Below, piece after piece: positions 36,145-45,006 of a stretch of 64,000 bases of DNA (the first letter of the stretch is position 1; every line of letters starts with the position of its first letter). Origin of the DNA: Streptomyces viridochromogenes (GTDB taxonomy: Bacteria > Actinomycetota > Actinomycetes > Streptomycetales > Streptomycetaceae). A model generated the notes under the pieces. The model did not search any database and was not told where the DNA came from. It worked only from the letters and a program-made list of their open reading frames with translations. Made by a program: the position numbers and the translations under genes. The stretch lies in NCBI RefSeq assembly GCF_001270495.1, contig NZ_LGUR01000036.1:177767-241766 (forward strand), written 5' to 3'.

Positions 36145-37053
36145 ATGACCACCGAAAAGACCGGCACGCACGGTGCCATCCTCCAGGACAAGGCCCCGGA
36201 GAAGGACGCCCCGATCGTCGAACTGCGCGGGGCGGGCAAGTCCTACGGCAACATCCGTGCCCTGCACGGCGTGGACCTGAAGGTGTTCCCCAGCCAGGTC
36301 ACCTGCGTGCTCGGCGACAACGGCGCCGGCAAGTCCACCCTCATCAAGATCATCTCGGGTCTGCACCAGCACACCGAGGGCGAGTTCCTCGTCGACGGCG
36401 AACCCGTCCGCTTCTCCACCCCGCGCGAGGCCCTCGACGCCGGAATCGCCACCGTCTACCAGGACCTCGCCGTCGTCCCGCTGATGCCGGTGTGGCGCAA
36501 CTTCTTCCTCGGCTCCGAGATGACCAAGGGCCCCTGGCCCGTACGCCGTCTCGACATCGAGCGGATGAAGAAGACCGCCGACGAAGAGCTGCGCAACATG
36601 GGCATCATCCTCGATGACCTGGAGCAGCCCATCGGCACCCTGTCCGGCGGCCAGCGCCAGTGCGTGGCGATCGCCCGCGCCGTCTACTTCGGCGCCCGCG
36701 TCCTCATCCTGGACGAGCCCACCGCCGCCCTCGGCGTCAAGCAGTCCGGTGTGGTGCTCAAGTACATCGCCGCCGCCCGCGAGAAGGGCCTGGGCGTCAT
36801 CTTCATCACCCACAATCCGCACCACGCCTACATGGTCGGCGACCACTTCAGCGTGCTGCGGCTGGGCACGATGGAGCTCAACGCCTCGCGCGCCGAGGTC
36901 GGCCTCGAAGAACTCACCAACCACATGGCCGGTGGCACCGAACTGGCCGCGCTCAAGCACGAGCTGAGCCAGGTCCGCGGCGTCGACGTCGAGGAACTCC
37001 CCGAAGAGGAAGACCTCACCGCAACCGTGGCGTCCACTGAAGGGAAGTCCTGA
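36145..37053 (+). CDS. ABC inositol/sugar ATP-binding protein, single domain
   Basis: A 302-residue ATPase with Walker [10 protein letters not shown], signature LSGGQRQ, Walker [12 protein letters not shown] and a switch His in FITHNPHH. RbsA-class ATPases usually carry two tandem ABC domains in about 500 residues; only one is present, so two copies must pair. The C-terminal tail is acidic ([10 protein letters not shown]). It ends one base before the iolE start, so both belong to one unit. Confidence 0.9.
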   Translation: MTTEKTGTHGAILQDKAPEKDAPIVELRGAGKSYGNIRALHGVDLKVFPSQVTCVLGDNGAGKSTLIKIISGLHQHTEGEFLVDGEPVRFSTPREALDAGIATVYQDLAVVPLMPVWRNFFLGSEMTKGPWPVRRLDIERMKKTADEELRNMGIILDDLEQPIGTLSGGQRQCVAIARAVYFGARVLILDEPTAALGVKQSGVVLKYIAAAREKGLGVIFITHNPHHAYMVGDHFSVLRLGTMELNASRAEVGLEELTNHMAGGTELAALKHELSQVRGVDVEELPEEEDLTATVASTEGKS

Positions 37054-37054
37054 C

Positions 37055-37957
37055 ATGCCCCCCGCGCTCGACCGTATCCGGGTCGGTTCGGCCCCCGACT
37101 CCTGGGGCGTCTGGTTCCCCGACGACCCCGTCCAGGTGCCCTGGGAACGCTTCCTCGACGAGGTCTCCGAGGCCGGCTACGACTGGATAGAACTCGGCCC
37201 GTACGGCTATCTCCCCACCGACCCGGCCCGCCTCACCGACGAGATCGACAAGCGGGGCCTCAAGGTGTCGGCCGGCACGATCTTCACCGGACTGCACCGC
37301 GGCCCCTCCGTCTGGGAGTCCACCTGGGAGCACGTCAGCGAGGTCGCCTCGCTCACCCAGGCCATGGGCGCGAAGCACCTGGTCGTCATCCCGTCGTTCT
37401 GGCGGGACGACAAGACCGCCGAGATCCTGGAGCCGCCGGAGCTCACCGGCGAGCAGTGGGCCCACCTGACCAAGGGCATGGAGCGCCTCGGGCACGAGGT
37501 GAAGGAGCGGTTCGGCCTCGACATCGTCGTGCACCCGCACGCCGACACCCACATCGACACCGAGGCCCACGTCGAGCGCTTCCTCGACTCGACCGACTCC
37601 GACCTGGTCAACCTCTGCCTGGACACCGGGCACTACGCCTACTGCGGTGGCGACAGCGTCAAGCTGATCGAGACCTACGGCGAGCGCATCGGCTATCTGC
37701 ACCTCAAGCAGGTCGACCCGGAGATCCTCGCGGACGTGGTCAAGAACGAGATCCCGTTCGGCCCCGCCGTCCAGCGCGGTGTGATGTGCGAACCCCCGGC
37801 GGGCGTACCCGAGCTGGGTCCGGTCCTGACGGCCGCGCAGAAGCTCAACGTGGACCTGTTCGCGATCGTCGAGCAGGACATGTACCCCTGCGAGCCGGAC
37901 AAGCCGCTGCCCATCGCGGTCCGTACCCGTAAGTTCCTGAGGTCCTGCGGCGCCTGA
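37055..37957 (+). CDS. iolE: Inosose dehydratase (IolE-like), TIM barrel
   Basis: A 300-residue AP-endonuclease-2/xylose-isomerase-fold protein. The N-terminal [14 protein letters not shown] and [13 protein letters not shown] are typical of IolE, which dehydrates 2-keto-myo-inositol. Metal ligands are probably Glu in WIELG, the Asp/His pairs in VVHPHADTH and [13 protein letters not shown], and Glu in VEQDMYP. It starts one base after the ATPase gene. The alternative reading as a related sugar isomerase (IolH or IolI) is less likely given that N terminus. Confidence 0.85.
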   Translation: MPPALDRIRVGSAPDSWGVWFPDDPVQVPWERFLDEVSEAGYDWIELGPYGYLPTDPARLTDEIDKRGLKVSAGTIFTGLHRGPSVWESTWEHVSEVASLTQAMGAKHLVVIPSFWRDDKTAEILEPPELTGEQWAHLTKGMERLGHEVKERFGLDIVVHPHADTHIDTEAHVERFLDSTDSDLVNLCLDTGHYAYCGGDSVKLIETYGERIGYLHLKQVDPEILADVVKNEIPFGPAVQRGVMCEPPAGVPELGPVLTAAQKLNVDLFAIVEQDMYPCEPDKPLPIAVRTRKFLRSCGA

Positions 37958-37982
37958 CGACCCGAAAGGACGGCCGATCACC

Positions 37983-39005
37983 ATGACCCGACGTCCGCAC
38001 ACGCTCGGAGTCGCAGTAATCGGTACCGGAAAGATGGGCGCCGACCATGTGCGCCGCATCCAGGAGGTCACCAGCGGGGCACGGGTGACCGCCGTCGTGG
38101 ACGTCGACGCGGAGCGCGCCAAAGCGGTCGCGGCCCGCGTCGACGGCTGCACCGCCTACACCGACCCGGCCGCCGCGATGGCGGCGGCCGACGTCGACGC
38201 GGTGATCGTCGCCTCACCGGGCCCCGCCCACGAGGCGGCGCTCCTCGCGGCCTTCGAGCACGACGTGCCGGTGCTGTGCGAGAAGCCCCTCACCCCGGAC
38301 GCGGCATCCGCGCTGCGGGTCCTGGAGGCCGAGCAGAAGCTCGGTCACCGCCGCGTCCAGGTGGGCTTCATGCGGCGCTACGACGCCGAGTACATGAAGC
38401 TCAAATCCCTTCTGCGGACGGGCCAGTTGGGCCGCCCCTTGATGCTGCACAACCGGCACCGCAACGTCGCCAGCCCGCCCGGCTGGACGTCCGAGATGCT
38501 CATCAACGACTCGGTGACGCACGAGATGGACGTGACCCGCTGGCTGCTCGGCCACGAGATCACGGCCGTCACCGCGCTCGCCCCGACGCCGTCCGGCAAC
38601 GCCCCCGACGGCATCCGGGACCCGCAGTTCGTCGTCTTCGAGACCGACGGCGGCGCGATCGTCGACGTCGAGATCTTCGTCAACTGCGGCTTCGGCTACC
38701 AGGTCCAGGCCGAGGTCGTCTGCGAACGCGGCACCGCCCGCGTCGGCGACGGCCACGCCATGGTCACCAACGCGGCCGGCCGCTGGGGCGGCATCATCGC
38801 CCAGGACTACATCGAGCGGTTCGCCGACGCCTACGACCGTGAGGTCCAGGCCTGGGTCGACGCCACCCGGCACGGCGAGGCCACCGGGCCCAGCGCGTGG
38901 GACGGGTACGCCGTGGCCGCGGTGTGCGAGGCGGCCGTACGGGCGTTGGAGGAGGGCGGCCGGGTCGCGGTGGACCTGGTCGACCGGCCGGCGCTGTACG
39001 CCTGA
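37983..39005 (+). CDS. Gfo/Idh/MocA oxidoreductase, inositol dehydrogenase-like
   Basis: A 340-residue NAD-dependent dehydrogenase with Rossmann motif GTGKMG, the EKP motif (LCEKPLTPD) holding the catalytic Lys, and the substrate-side [15 protein letters not shown] with its His. It is the last gene of the rightward transporter-iolE unit and probably oxidises myo-inositol or a related cyclitol (scyllo- or D-chiro-inositol). A second, more typical IolG lies at 40088-41092, so substrate division between them is likely. A strong terminator follows. Confidence 0.88.
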   Translation: MTRRPHTLGVAVIGTGKMGADHVRRIQEVTSGARVTAVVDVDAERAKAVAARVDGCTAYTDPAAAMAAADVDAVIVASPGPAHEAALLAAFEHDVPVLCEKPLTPDAASALRVLEAEQKLGHRRVQVGFMRRYDAEYMKLKSLLRTGQLGRPLMLHNRHRNVASPPGWTSEMLINDSVTHEMDVTRWLLGHEITAVTALAPTPSGNAPDGIRDPQFVVFETDGGAIVDVEIFVNCGFGYQVQAEVVCERGTARVGDGHAMVTNAAGRWGGIIAQDYIERFADAYDREVQAWVDATRHGEATGPSAWDGYAVAAVCEAAVRALEEGGRVAVDLVDRPALYA

Positions 39006-39021
39006 CAACGCCGCCGTGCGA

Positions 39022-39056
39022 AAGGAGGGCCGGGGGAGCTTCCCCCGGCCCTCCTT
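39022..39056. terminator. Strong bidirectional terminator
   Basis: A near-perfect stem of about 16 bp pairs AAGGAGGGCCGGGGGA with TCCCCCGGCCCTCCTT around a 3-base loop. It ends the rightward iol transporter unit and serves the convergent dehydrogenase gene that stops at 39069. Confidence 0.88.
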
Positions 39057-39068
39057 CGTGCTCCGCAC

Positions 39069-40091
39069 TCAGCCCGCGAGGCCCGTGCGCGGCCGCGGCT
39101 CGAACCCCGCCGCACGGTAGGACTCGTCGATCAGCAGCATCGTCGCCAGCGCGTCGTCCGCGTCCAGCGGAAGCGGGGCGTCCCGGCGTATGTGCGCGGC
39201 GAGCGCTTCCAGCTGGTAGGTGTACGACGAGCGGGTGCCGAGCCGCTCAGTCCGCTCGCCGTCCGCCGTACGCACCACGACCCGGTCGTCCAGGTGCGGC
39301 AGCACGAAGTTCGGCGCGAACGCCTCGCCCGCCGAGCCGACGATCCGGCAGCTCATCTCCAGCTCGTCGTACGCCATGTGGCAGCGCGCGGACGCGGTCG
39401 CCCCGCCGGGGAACCCCAGCTCGGCGTCCAGCCACTCGTCGACGCCCGGCGCGCCCGCCCGCTCCCCGCCCCGCGTGGAGACGAGACGCGGCGCACCGCC
39501 CGCCCACGGCGCGAGCATCCGCACCGCGTGCAGGCCGTAGCAGCCCAGGTCCATCACGGCGCCGCCCGCGAGGGGCAGTGACCAGCGCGGGTCGGTGTCG
39601 CCGGGCGCCGGAATGGCGACCAGCGTCTCCACCCGCTGGAGCTCGCCCAGTTCACCGCTCTCCAGGATCTCGTGCAGCCGCCGGGTCACCGGATGGAAGA
39701 GGTAGTGGAACGCCTCCATGAAGACCGTCCCGGCCTTCGCCGTCGCCTCCCGCACCTCGGCCGCCTCCTCGGCGTTGCTCGCCGACGGCTTCTCCGTCAG
39801 GACGTGCTTGCCGGCCGCGAGTGCGGCGAGGTTCCACGGCCCGTGCAGGCCGTTGGCGAGCGGGTTGTAGACGACCTCGACATCGGGGTCGGCGAGCAGG
39901 TCGGCGTACGAGTCCACCACCCGCTCCACGTCGTGCTCGTCGGCGAACGCCTCGGCGCGGGACCGGTCGCGCGCGGCCACCGCCACGAGGCGGTGGCCGG
40001 TCGTCCGGGCCGGGCCGACTAGGGAGAGTTCGGTGATGCGTGCCGCGCCCAGTACCCCGATGCGCAGTGGTTCCCGGCCCGAATCGTTCAT
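39069..40091 (-). CDS. Gfo/Idh/MocA oxidoreductase
   Basis: A 340-residue NAD(P)-dependent dehydrogenase: GVLGAARI Rossmann start, EKP motif in LTEKPSASN, then FMEAFHYLFHP and GCYGLHAVRML of the trans-dihydrodiol dehydrogenase/glucose-fructose oxidoreductase branch. It differs from the IolG next door and probably oxidises a different sugar or cyclitol. The ATG at 40091 overlaps the iolG stop (ATGA), showing translational coupling in the leftward unit. Confidence 0.87.
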   Translation of the reverse strand: MNDSGREPLRIGVLGAARITELSLVGPARTTGHRLVAVAARDRSRAEAFADEHDVERVVDSYADLLADPDVEVVYNPLANGLHGPWNLAALAAGKHVLTEKPSASNAEEAAEVREATAKAGTVFMEAFHYLFHPVTRRLHEILESGELGELQRVETLVAIPAPGDTDPRWSLPLAGGAVMDLGCYGLHAVRMLAPWAGGAPRLVSTRGGERAGAPGVDEWLDAELGFPGGATASARCHMAYDELEMSCRIVGSAGEAFAPNFVLPHLDDRVVVRTADGERTERLGTRSSYTYQLEALAAHIRRDAPLPLDADDALATMLLIDESYRAAGFEPRPRTGLAG

Positions 40092-41092
40092 CCCTGCCGT
40101 ACCTCCTCGATCGTCACCGGACGGTGCTCGTGCAGCGACAGTGTGCACGCGTCGGCGATCCAGCCCGCTTCCAGCGCGTCCTCGATCGTGCACGGCGAGG
40201 GCCGGGTACCCGCCACGACCTCGGTGAACGCGGTGAGTTCGGTGCGGTAGGCCGCGGTGAAGCGGTCCATGAAGAAGTCGTGCGGGGTGCCGGAGGGGAA
40301 GGTCACGCCGGGCTCGACCGAGCGCAGCGGCAGCTTGTCCTCCAGGCCCACGGCAATGCTGTCCTGGAAGCCGTGGATCTCCATGCGGACGTCGTAACCC
40401 CGGGCGTTGTGGCGGGAGTTGGAGACCACCGCGATCGTGCCGTCGTCGAGGGTGAGGATCGCGCCGGTGGTGTCGGCGTCGCCCGCCTCCTTGATGTAGT
40501 CGGCGCCCTTGTTGCCGCCGACGGCGTACACCTCGGTCACCTCACGGCCGGTCACCCAGCGGATGATGTCGAAGTCGTGCACCGAACAGTCCCGGAAGAT
40601 GCCACCGGAGGCGGCGATGTACGCGGCGGGCGGCGGCGCCGGGTCCAGCGTGGTCGAGCGCACCGTGTGCAGCTTGCCGAGCTCACCGCTCTGCACGGCG
40701 GCGCGGGCGTTCACGAAACCGGTGTCGAAGCGACGGTTGTAGCCGATCTGGATCGGCACGTCCGTACCCTGGACCGCCTTCAGCACCTGGACGCCCTCGC
40801 TCATGGTCTTGGCGACGGGCTTCTCGCAGAAGACGGGGATGCCGGCCTCGACGCCGGCCAGGATCAGCGCGGGGTGGGCGTCGGTCGCGGCGGCGACGAC
40901 GATGCCGTCCACGCCGGCCGCCAGCAGGGCTTCCGGCGAGTCCACGACCTCGGCGCCGAACCGCTCCGCGGCGGCCTTGGCGGCGCCCGCGAACGGGTCG
41001 GTGACAACGAGGGAGTCGACCGCGTCGAGTCCGGAGAGAGTCTCGGCGTGGAAGGCGCCGATGCGGCCGAGGCCGAGGATTCCGATACGCAT
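40088..41092 (-). CDS. iolG: Inositol 2-dehydrogenase (IolG)
   Basis: A 334-residue dehydrogenase: GLGRIGAFHAE, the EKP motif (VFCEKPVAKT), QIGYNRRFD, and the catalytic DCSVHDFDIIRW with Asp and His. These fit myo-inositol 2-dehydrogenase, the first catabolic step to 2-keto-myo-inositol. It is coupled to the downstream Gfo/Idh gene and lies 105 bases after the SDR gene, with a hairpin between. The exact cyclitol preference cannot be read from sequence. Confidence 0.9.
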   Translation of the reverse strand: MRIGILGLGRIGAFHAETLSGLDAVDSLVVTDPFAGAAKAAAERFGAEVVDSPEALLAAGVDGIVVAAATDAHPALILAGVEAGIPVFCEKPVAKTMSEGVQVLKAVQGTDVPIQIGYNRRFDTGFVNARAAVQSGELGKLHTVRSTTLDPAPPPAAYIAASGGIFRDCSVHDFDIIRWVTGREVTEVYAVGGNKGADYIKEAGDADTTGAILTLDDGTIAVVSNSRHNARGYDVRMEIHGFQDSIAVGLEDKLPLRSVEPGVTFPSGTPHDFFMDRFTAAYRTELTAFTEVVAGTRPSPCTIEDALEAGWIADACTLSLHEHRPVTIEEVRQG

Positions 41093-41128
41093 GAGCTTCG
41101 CTGCTTTCCTTGTGTAGTGCTGTCCGTT

Positions 41129-41147
41129 GCTGGGGCTTCGCCCCAGC
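41129..41147. terminator. Hairpin between SDR and iolG
   Basis: GCTGGGGC pairs with GCCCCAGC around TTC. It lies after the SDR stop in the leftward direction and before iolG. Without a T-run it may be a partial terminator or an mRNA-stabilising stem. Confidence 0.5.
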
Positions 41148-41197
41148 CCCCGATCGCCCTTCGGGCTCGTCCTCGATGCCGGACGGGCTTTATTGAT

Positions 41198-41974
41198 TCA
41201 GTCCAGGCCGCCCAAGACGTTCTGGTCCCAGTCGATCACCGAGCCGGTGACCACGCCGGAGCGGTCCGAGAGCAGGAAGACCACGAAGTCGGCGATTTCG
41301 TCCGGCTGGCCCAGCTTGCCCATCGGAAGCTTCGCGGCGGCCTGTTCCCGCCAGTCGTCCGACGCTCCGTGGAAGTTCTTCTGCGTCGCGTCCTCCCCCT
41401 CCGTCGCCGTCCACCCGATGTTCAGGCCGTTGATCCGGACCCGGTCCCATCGGTGGGCGTGCGCGGCGTTGCGAGTCAGCCCGATGAGGCCGGCCTTCGC
41501 GGAGACATACGGCGCGAGAAACGGCTGCCCGCCGTGCGCCGAGGACGTGATGATGTTGACGATCGTGCCGGGTGCCTTGCGCGCGACCATGTCGGAGACG
41601 GCGGCCTGCATGGCGAAGAACGGCGCCTTCAGGTTGATCGCGATGTGCTGGTCGAACAGCTCGGGCGTGGTGTCGAGCAGCGTGCCCCGGGACGTCAGCC
41701 CCGCCGAGTTGACCAGGCAGTCGATCCGGCCGTACGCGTCGACGACCTCGGCGACCGAGGACTTCGCCCGGTCGGCGTCGGACAGGTCGGCCCGCACGAA
41801 CATGGCCTTGCCGCCCTCGGCGGCCAGCTCGGCCACCAGGGCCTCACCGGGTTCCGGGCGCCGCCCGGTGACGGCGACGACCGCCCCCGCGCGGACGGCC
41901 GCCCGCGCGATGGCGGCGCCGACACCCTGGCTGCCGCCGTTGACGAGGACGACCTTGTCGTCGAGAAGTCCCAT
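41198..41974 (-). CDS. Short-chain dehydrogenase/reductase
   Basis: A 258-residue classical SDR: cofactor motif GGSQGVGAAIAR, NSAG in the fourth strand, catalytic Ser in ITSSAHGG and Tyr-x-x-x-Lys in YVSAKAG. It oxidises or reduces a hydroxyl group, probably of a sugar or cyclitol given its neighbours. It lies 45 bases after the dioxygenase-like gene in the same direction, so the two are likely co-transcribed from the promoter facing the LacI gene. Confidence 0.9.
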   Translation of the reverse strand: MGLLDDKVVLVNGGSQGVGAAIARAAVRAGAVVAVTGRRPEPGEALVAELAAEGGKAMFVRADLSDADRAKSSVAEVVDAYGRIDCLVNSAGLTSRGTLLDTTPELFDQHIAINLKAPFFAMQAAVSDMVARKAPGTIVNIITSSAHGGQPFLAPYVSAKAGLIGLTRNAAHAHRWDRVRINGLNIGWTATEGEDATQKNFHGASDDWREQAAAKLPMGKLGQPDEIADFVVFLLSDRSGVVTGSVIDWDQNVLGGLD

Positions 41975-42019
41975 GTCTCTCCGGGTCCTTTCAGTTCCGG
42001 GCAGCTTCGGTCAGCTCGG

Positions 42020-43186
42020 TCAGCTCTGGCGCCGCTCGGCCCCGGCCCGCAGTTCGTCCCGCAGAGCCTCGGGGGTCCATGCCTCGCGCAGCGCGCGCCG
42101 TACGGCGTCCGCCTGTGAGGGCGGGGCCAGCCCGGCCACCGGCGGGTCGCTGTCGAGGTTGGTGGGGAAGGGGTAGCCCTCGGCGCTCGCGGCGATCACG
42201 TTCGCCGCCCACGCCTCGTCCGCGCCCTCACCGCGGCGCCCCAGCAGCACGGGGTACACGGCGTTCGCGACGGCCTCGCGGTCCGCCGTCTCCATGGCCC
42301 GCCCGAACGCGGAGGACACCTGGAGCAGGTTCGCCATGCGCCGGATGTCCGCCGACCGGTTGGTGCCGGCCGCGTGGAAGAGCGCCGGGTTGAAGAAGGC
42401 CGCGTCACCCTTGGCGAGGGGGAGCTGGACGTGGTGGTCCTCGAAGTACGCCTGGAACTCCGGGAGCCGCCACGCCAGATAGCCGGGCTCGTACCGCTGC
42501 GAGTAAGGCAGGTACATCGTCGGCCCGGACTCCACCGGCATGTCGCAGTGCGCGACGGCGCCCTGGAGCGTGAGCACCGGGGAGAGGAGGTGGACGTGGG
42601 CCGGGTAGGCGGCCGCGACCTCGTTGGAGAGGAAGCCCAGGTGGTAGTCGCGGTGCGCGGTCTGCGCCGCGCCGCCCGGGTTGACCACGTTCACCTGCGA
42701 GGTCACCTGGTAGCCGGGGCCGAGCCAGGCGGCCGAGACCAGGGCCAGGATGTCGTTGGCATAGTAGTCGGCGAAGGCCTCGGGGTCGTAGAGGGCCGCC
42801 TTCTCCAACGCGTTCCAGACCCGGTCGTTGGCGCCCGGCTTGGCGAAGTGGTCCCCGGCGTTCGCGCCCGAGGCACGCTGCTCGGCGATCAGGGCGTCGA
42901 ACACGGCGCTGAGCCGGTCGACGACCTCCGGGTCCGGGAAGGCGCCCCGGAAGACCACGATGCCCGGTCCCTCGGTGAGGGCGCGGACCAGTTCGGCCCG
43001 TACCGCACGGAGGTCGCCGGCCTTGCGCAGGCGCTCGCTGTCGTAGATCAGGACATCGCGCTCCACGGAGGAGGCGTACGGGAAGCCGGCGAGGTCGGTC
43101 GCCCGCTCGACGAGTTCACGGAAGTCGGCGAGGTCGCAGTCGTGCTCGGACAGCCAGGTCCGGCGGTGGACGGAGGTGAAGGACAT
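42020..43186 (-). CDS. Phytanoyl-CoA dioxygenase family protein
   Basis: A 388-residue Fe(II)/2-oxoglutarate-type oxygenase. The metal-binding HxD is H-R-D in TAHRDYHLG, and the distal His is probably in NPALFHAAG, with an Arg downstream. No signal peptide. It is the first gene of a leftward unit with the SDR and possibly iolG, divergent from a LacI regulator across 107 bases. The substrate is unknown; hydroxylation of a small carbon source in a catabolic setting is a guess. Confidence 0.83.
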   Translation of the reverse strand: MSFTSVHRRTWLSEHDCDLADFRELVERATDLAGFPYASSVERDVLIYDSERLRKAGDLRAVRAELVRALTEGPGIVVFRGAFPDPEVVDRLSAVFDALIAEQRASGANAGDHFAKPGANDRVWNALEKAALYDPEAFADYYANDILALVSAAWLGPGYQVTSQVNVVNPGGAAQTAHRDYHLGFLSNEVAAAYPAHVHLLSPVLTLQGAVAHCDMPVESGPTMYLPYSQRYEPGYLAWRLPEFQAYFEDHHVQLPLAKGDAAFFNPALFHAAGTNRSADIRRMANLLQVSSAFGRAMETADREAVANAVYPVLLGRRGEGADEAWAANVIAASAEGYPFPTNLDSDPPVAGLAPPSQADAVRRALREAWTPEALRDELRAGAERRQS

Positions 43187-43228
43187 CGGTGTCCTCTCGG
43201 TGACAGGGGCGACTCGGCGCTGCCATTC

Positions 43229-43240
43229 TTGTCATGACAA
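43229..43240. promoter_or_regulatory. Palindromic operator TTGTCATGACAA
   Basis: A perfect 12-bp palindrome in the divergent gap between the dioxygenase gene (start 43186) and the LacI gene (start 43294). Its size and position suit a LacI-family operator controlling both sides. Confidence 0.6.
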
Positions 43241-43293
43241 TCCCGTCGAACAACCAGCAGCCGCCCATCAAAAACCCCTCAAGGAGCCGTGGC

Positions 43294-44322
43294 ATGGGCC
43301 ACCCCTTCCCGATCCGGGAAATCGCACGTCAGGCGGGCCTGAGCGAGGCCACGGTGGACCGGGTCCTGAACGGCAGGGGAGGGGTGCGCGAGAGCACCGC
43401 GCGGGAGGTCCAGCAGGCGATAGCCGACCTGGACCGGCAGCGCACGCAGGTCCGTCTGGTGGGCCGTACCTTCATGATCGACATGGTGGTGCAGGCGCCC
43501 GAGCGGTTCACCACCGCCGTCCGCGCCGCTCTGGAGGCCGAGCTGCCGTCCCTGCACCCGGCCGTCGTGCGCTCGCGCTTCCACTTCCGGGAGACCGGGC
43601 CGATGCCGGAGCTGACCCGGACGCTGGACCGCATCGCCCGGCGCGGCTCGCAGGGCGTGATCCTCAAGGCGCCGGACGTCCCCGAGGTCACCGCCGCCGT
43701 CGCCCGGCTCGCGGAGGCCGGCATCCCGGTGGTGACGCTGGTGACCGACCTGCCCTCCACCGCCCGCCTCGCCTATGTCGGCATCGACAACCGGGCCGCG
43801 GGCGCGACCGCCGCGTACCTGATGGGCCAGTGGCTCGGCGACCGCCCCGGCAACGTCCTCACCAGCCTCAGCAGCGGCTTCTTCCGCAACGAGGAGGAGC
43901 GCGAGATGGGCTTCCGCAGCGCCATGCGGGCCCTCCACCCCGACCGCACGCTCGTCGAGATCGCGGAGGGGCAGGGCCTGGACGCCACCCAGTACGACCT
44001 GGTCCGGGCCGCGCTGGAGCGAGACCCGGACATTCGTGCCGTCTACTCGATCGGCGGCGGCAACATCGCCACCCTGCGGGCCTTCGAGGACCTGGGCCGG
44101 GAGTGCGCGGTGTTCGTCGCGCACGATCTCGACCAGGACAACACCCGGCTGCTGCGCGAGCACCGTCTGTCCGCCGTCCTCCACCACGACCTGCGCCAGG
44201 ACATGCGCGAGGCCTGCCACATCGTGATGCGGGCGCATGGCGCGCTGCCGCCGGCGGGACCCACGCTGCCGACGCCGATCCAGGTGGTGACGCCGTACAA
44301 CATGCCCACGCCCATCGGGTGA
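43294..44322 (+). CDS. LacI-family transcriptional regulator
   Basis: A 342-residue repressor-type protein: N-terminal LacI helix-turn-helix (IREIARQAGLSEATVDRVLNGRGGV), then a periplasmic-binding-protein-like effector domain with SIGGGNIATLRAFED. I chose ATG at 43294 because AAGGAG lies seven bases upstream; ATG at 43234 has no site and sits inside the palindrome. It probably controls the divergent dioxygenase-SDR genes and itself. The effector is likely a sugar or cyclitol. Confidence 0.9.
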   Translation: MGHPFPIREIARQAGLSEATVDRVLNGRGGVRESTAREVQQAIADLDRQRTQVRLVGRTFMIDMVVQAPERFTTAVRAALEAELPSLHPAVVRSRFHFRETGPMPELTRTLDRIARRGSQGVILKAPDVPEVTAAVARLAEAGIPVVTLVTDLPSTARLAYVGIDNRAAGATAAYLMGQWLGDRPGNVLTSLSSGFFRNEEEREMGFRSAMRALHPDRTLVEIAEGQGLDATQYDLVRAALERDPDIRAVYSIGGGNIATLRAFEDLGRECAVFVAHDLDQDNTRLLREHRLSAVLHHDLRQDMREACHIVMRAHGALPPAGPTLPTPIQVVTPYNMPTPIG

Positions 44323-44385
44323 CGATCGAGGGCGTGCGCCCGGCGTACGCCCGCTGGACGGGCCCCGGTCCCTACCGTCGTCCGC

Positions 44386-44997
44386 ATGTGGAAATCGAAC
44401 CCGGACGGCGGCCCCGAGCGGCTGATCGCGCTCGCCGACAGCGTGTTCGCCATCGCCGTCACGCTGCTCGTCCTGGACTTCTACGTCCCACGGGGACTGA
44501 GCTCGGACGGGTACGACGACGCGCTGCACGAACTGATCCCGAACCTCGGGGCCTACGCGCTCAGCGTGCTGGTGCTCGGCGCCTTCTGGCGTGAACACCG
44601 CCGGATCTTCGGCTACGTCCGGCAGGTCGACGGGCAGGTCATCACCCTGTCCATCGTGGGCCTGAGCGTCGCGGCCCTGCTGCCCTTCCCCACCAAGCTC
44701 CTCTCCGAGTACGGCAGGGAGCCCGAGTCCGTCGCCATCTACGCGGCGGCGGTCGCCGCCCTCGGCGCCGCCGACCTCGCGGTGCTCCTCGTCCTGGTCC
44801 GGCGCCCCTGGCTGCGCGGTGCGAAACAGCCGCCGGAGGGCTTCGGGCTCTTCGTGCTCGACCTCTCGGTGACGGTGGTGGTCTTCGTCGCCAGCATCCC
44901 GCTCGCCCTGGTCTACGGCGAGACCGCCATGTGGCTCTGGCTGGTCATGGCCCCGGTCAAGGTGGCCATCGGCCGACGGGCCCGACGGGCGCGCTGA
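44386..44997 (+). CDS. TMEM175-family (DUF1211) membrane protein
   Basis: A 203-residue protein with six predicted membrane helices in the DUF1211/TMEM175 pattern. The helix-1 signature RxxxFSDxVFAI is present as RLIALADSVFAIAVTLL, with Ala for the Phe. Characterised members are potassium channels that work as tetramers. It ends 9 bases before the convergent dehydrogenase gene and seems to be an independent gene. Confidence 0.85.
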   Translation: MWKSNPDGGPERLIALADSVFAIAVTLLVLDFYVPRGLSSDGYDDALHELIPNLGAYALSVLVLGAFWREHRRIFGYVRQVDGQVITLSIVGLSVAALLPFPTKLLSEYGREPESVAIYAAAVAALGAADLAVLLVLVRRPWLRGAKQPPEGFGLFVLDLSVTVVVFVASIPLALVYGETAMWLWLVMAPVKVAIGRRARRAR

Positions 44998-45006
44998 TGC
45001 CCGCCG

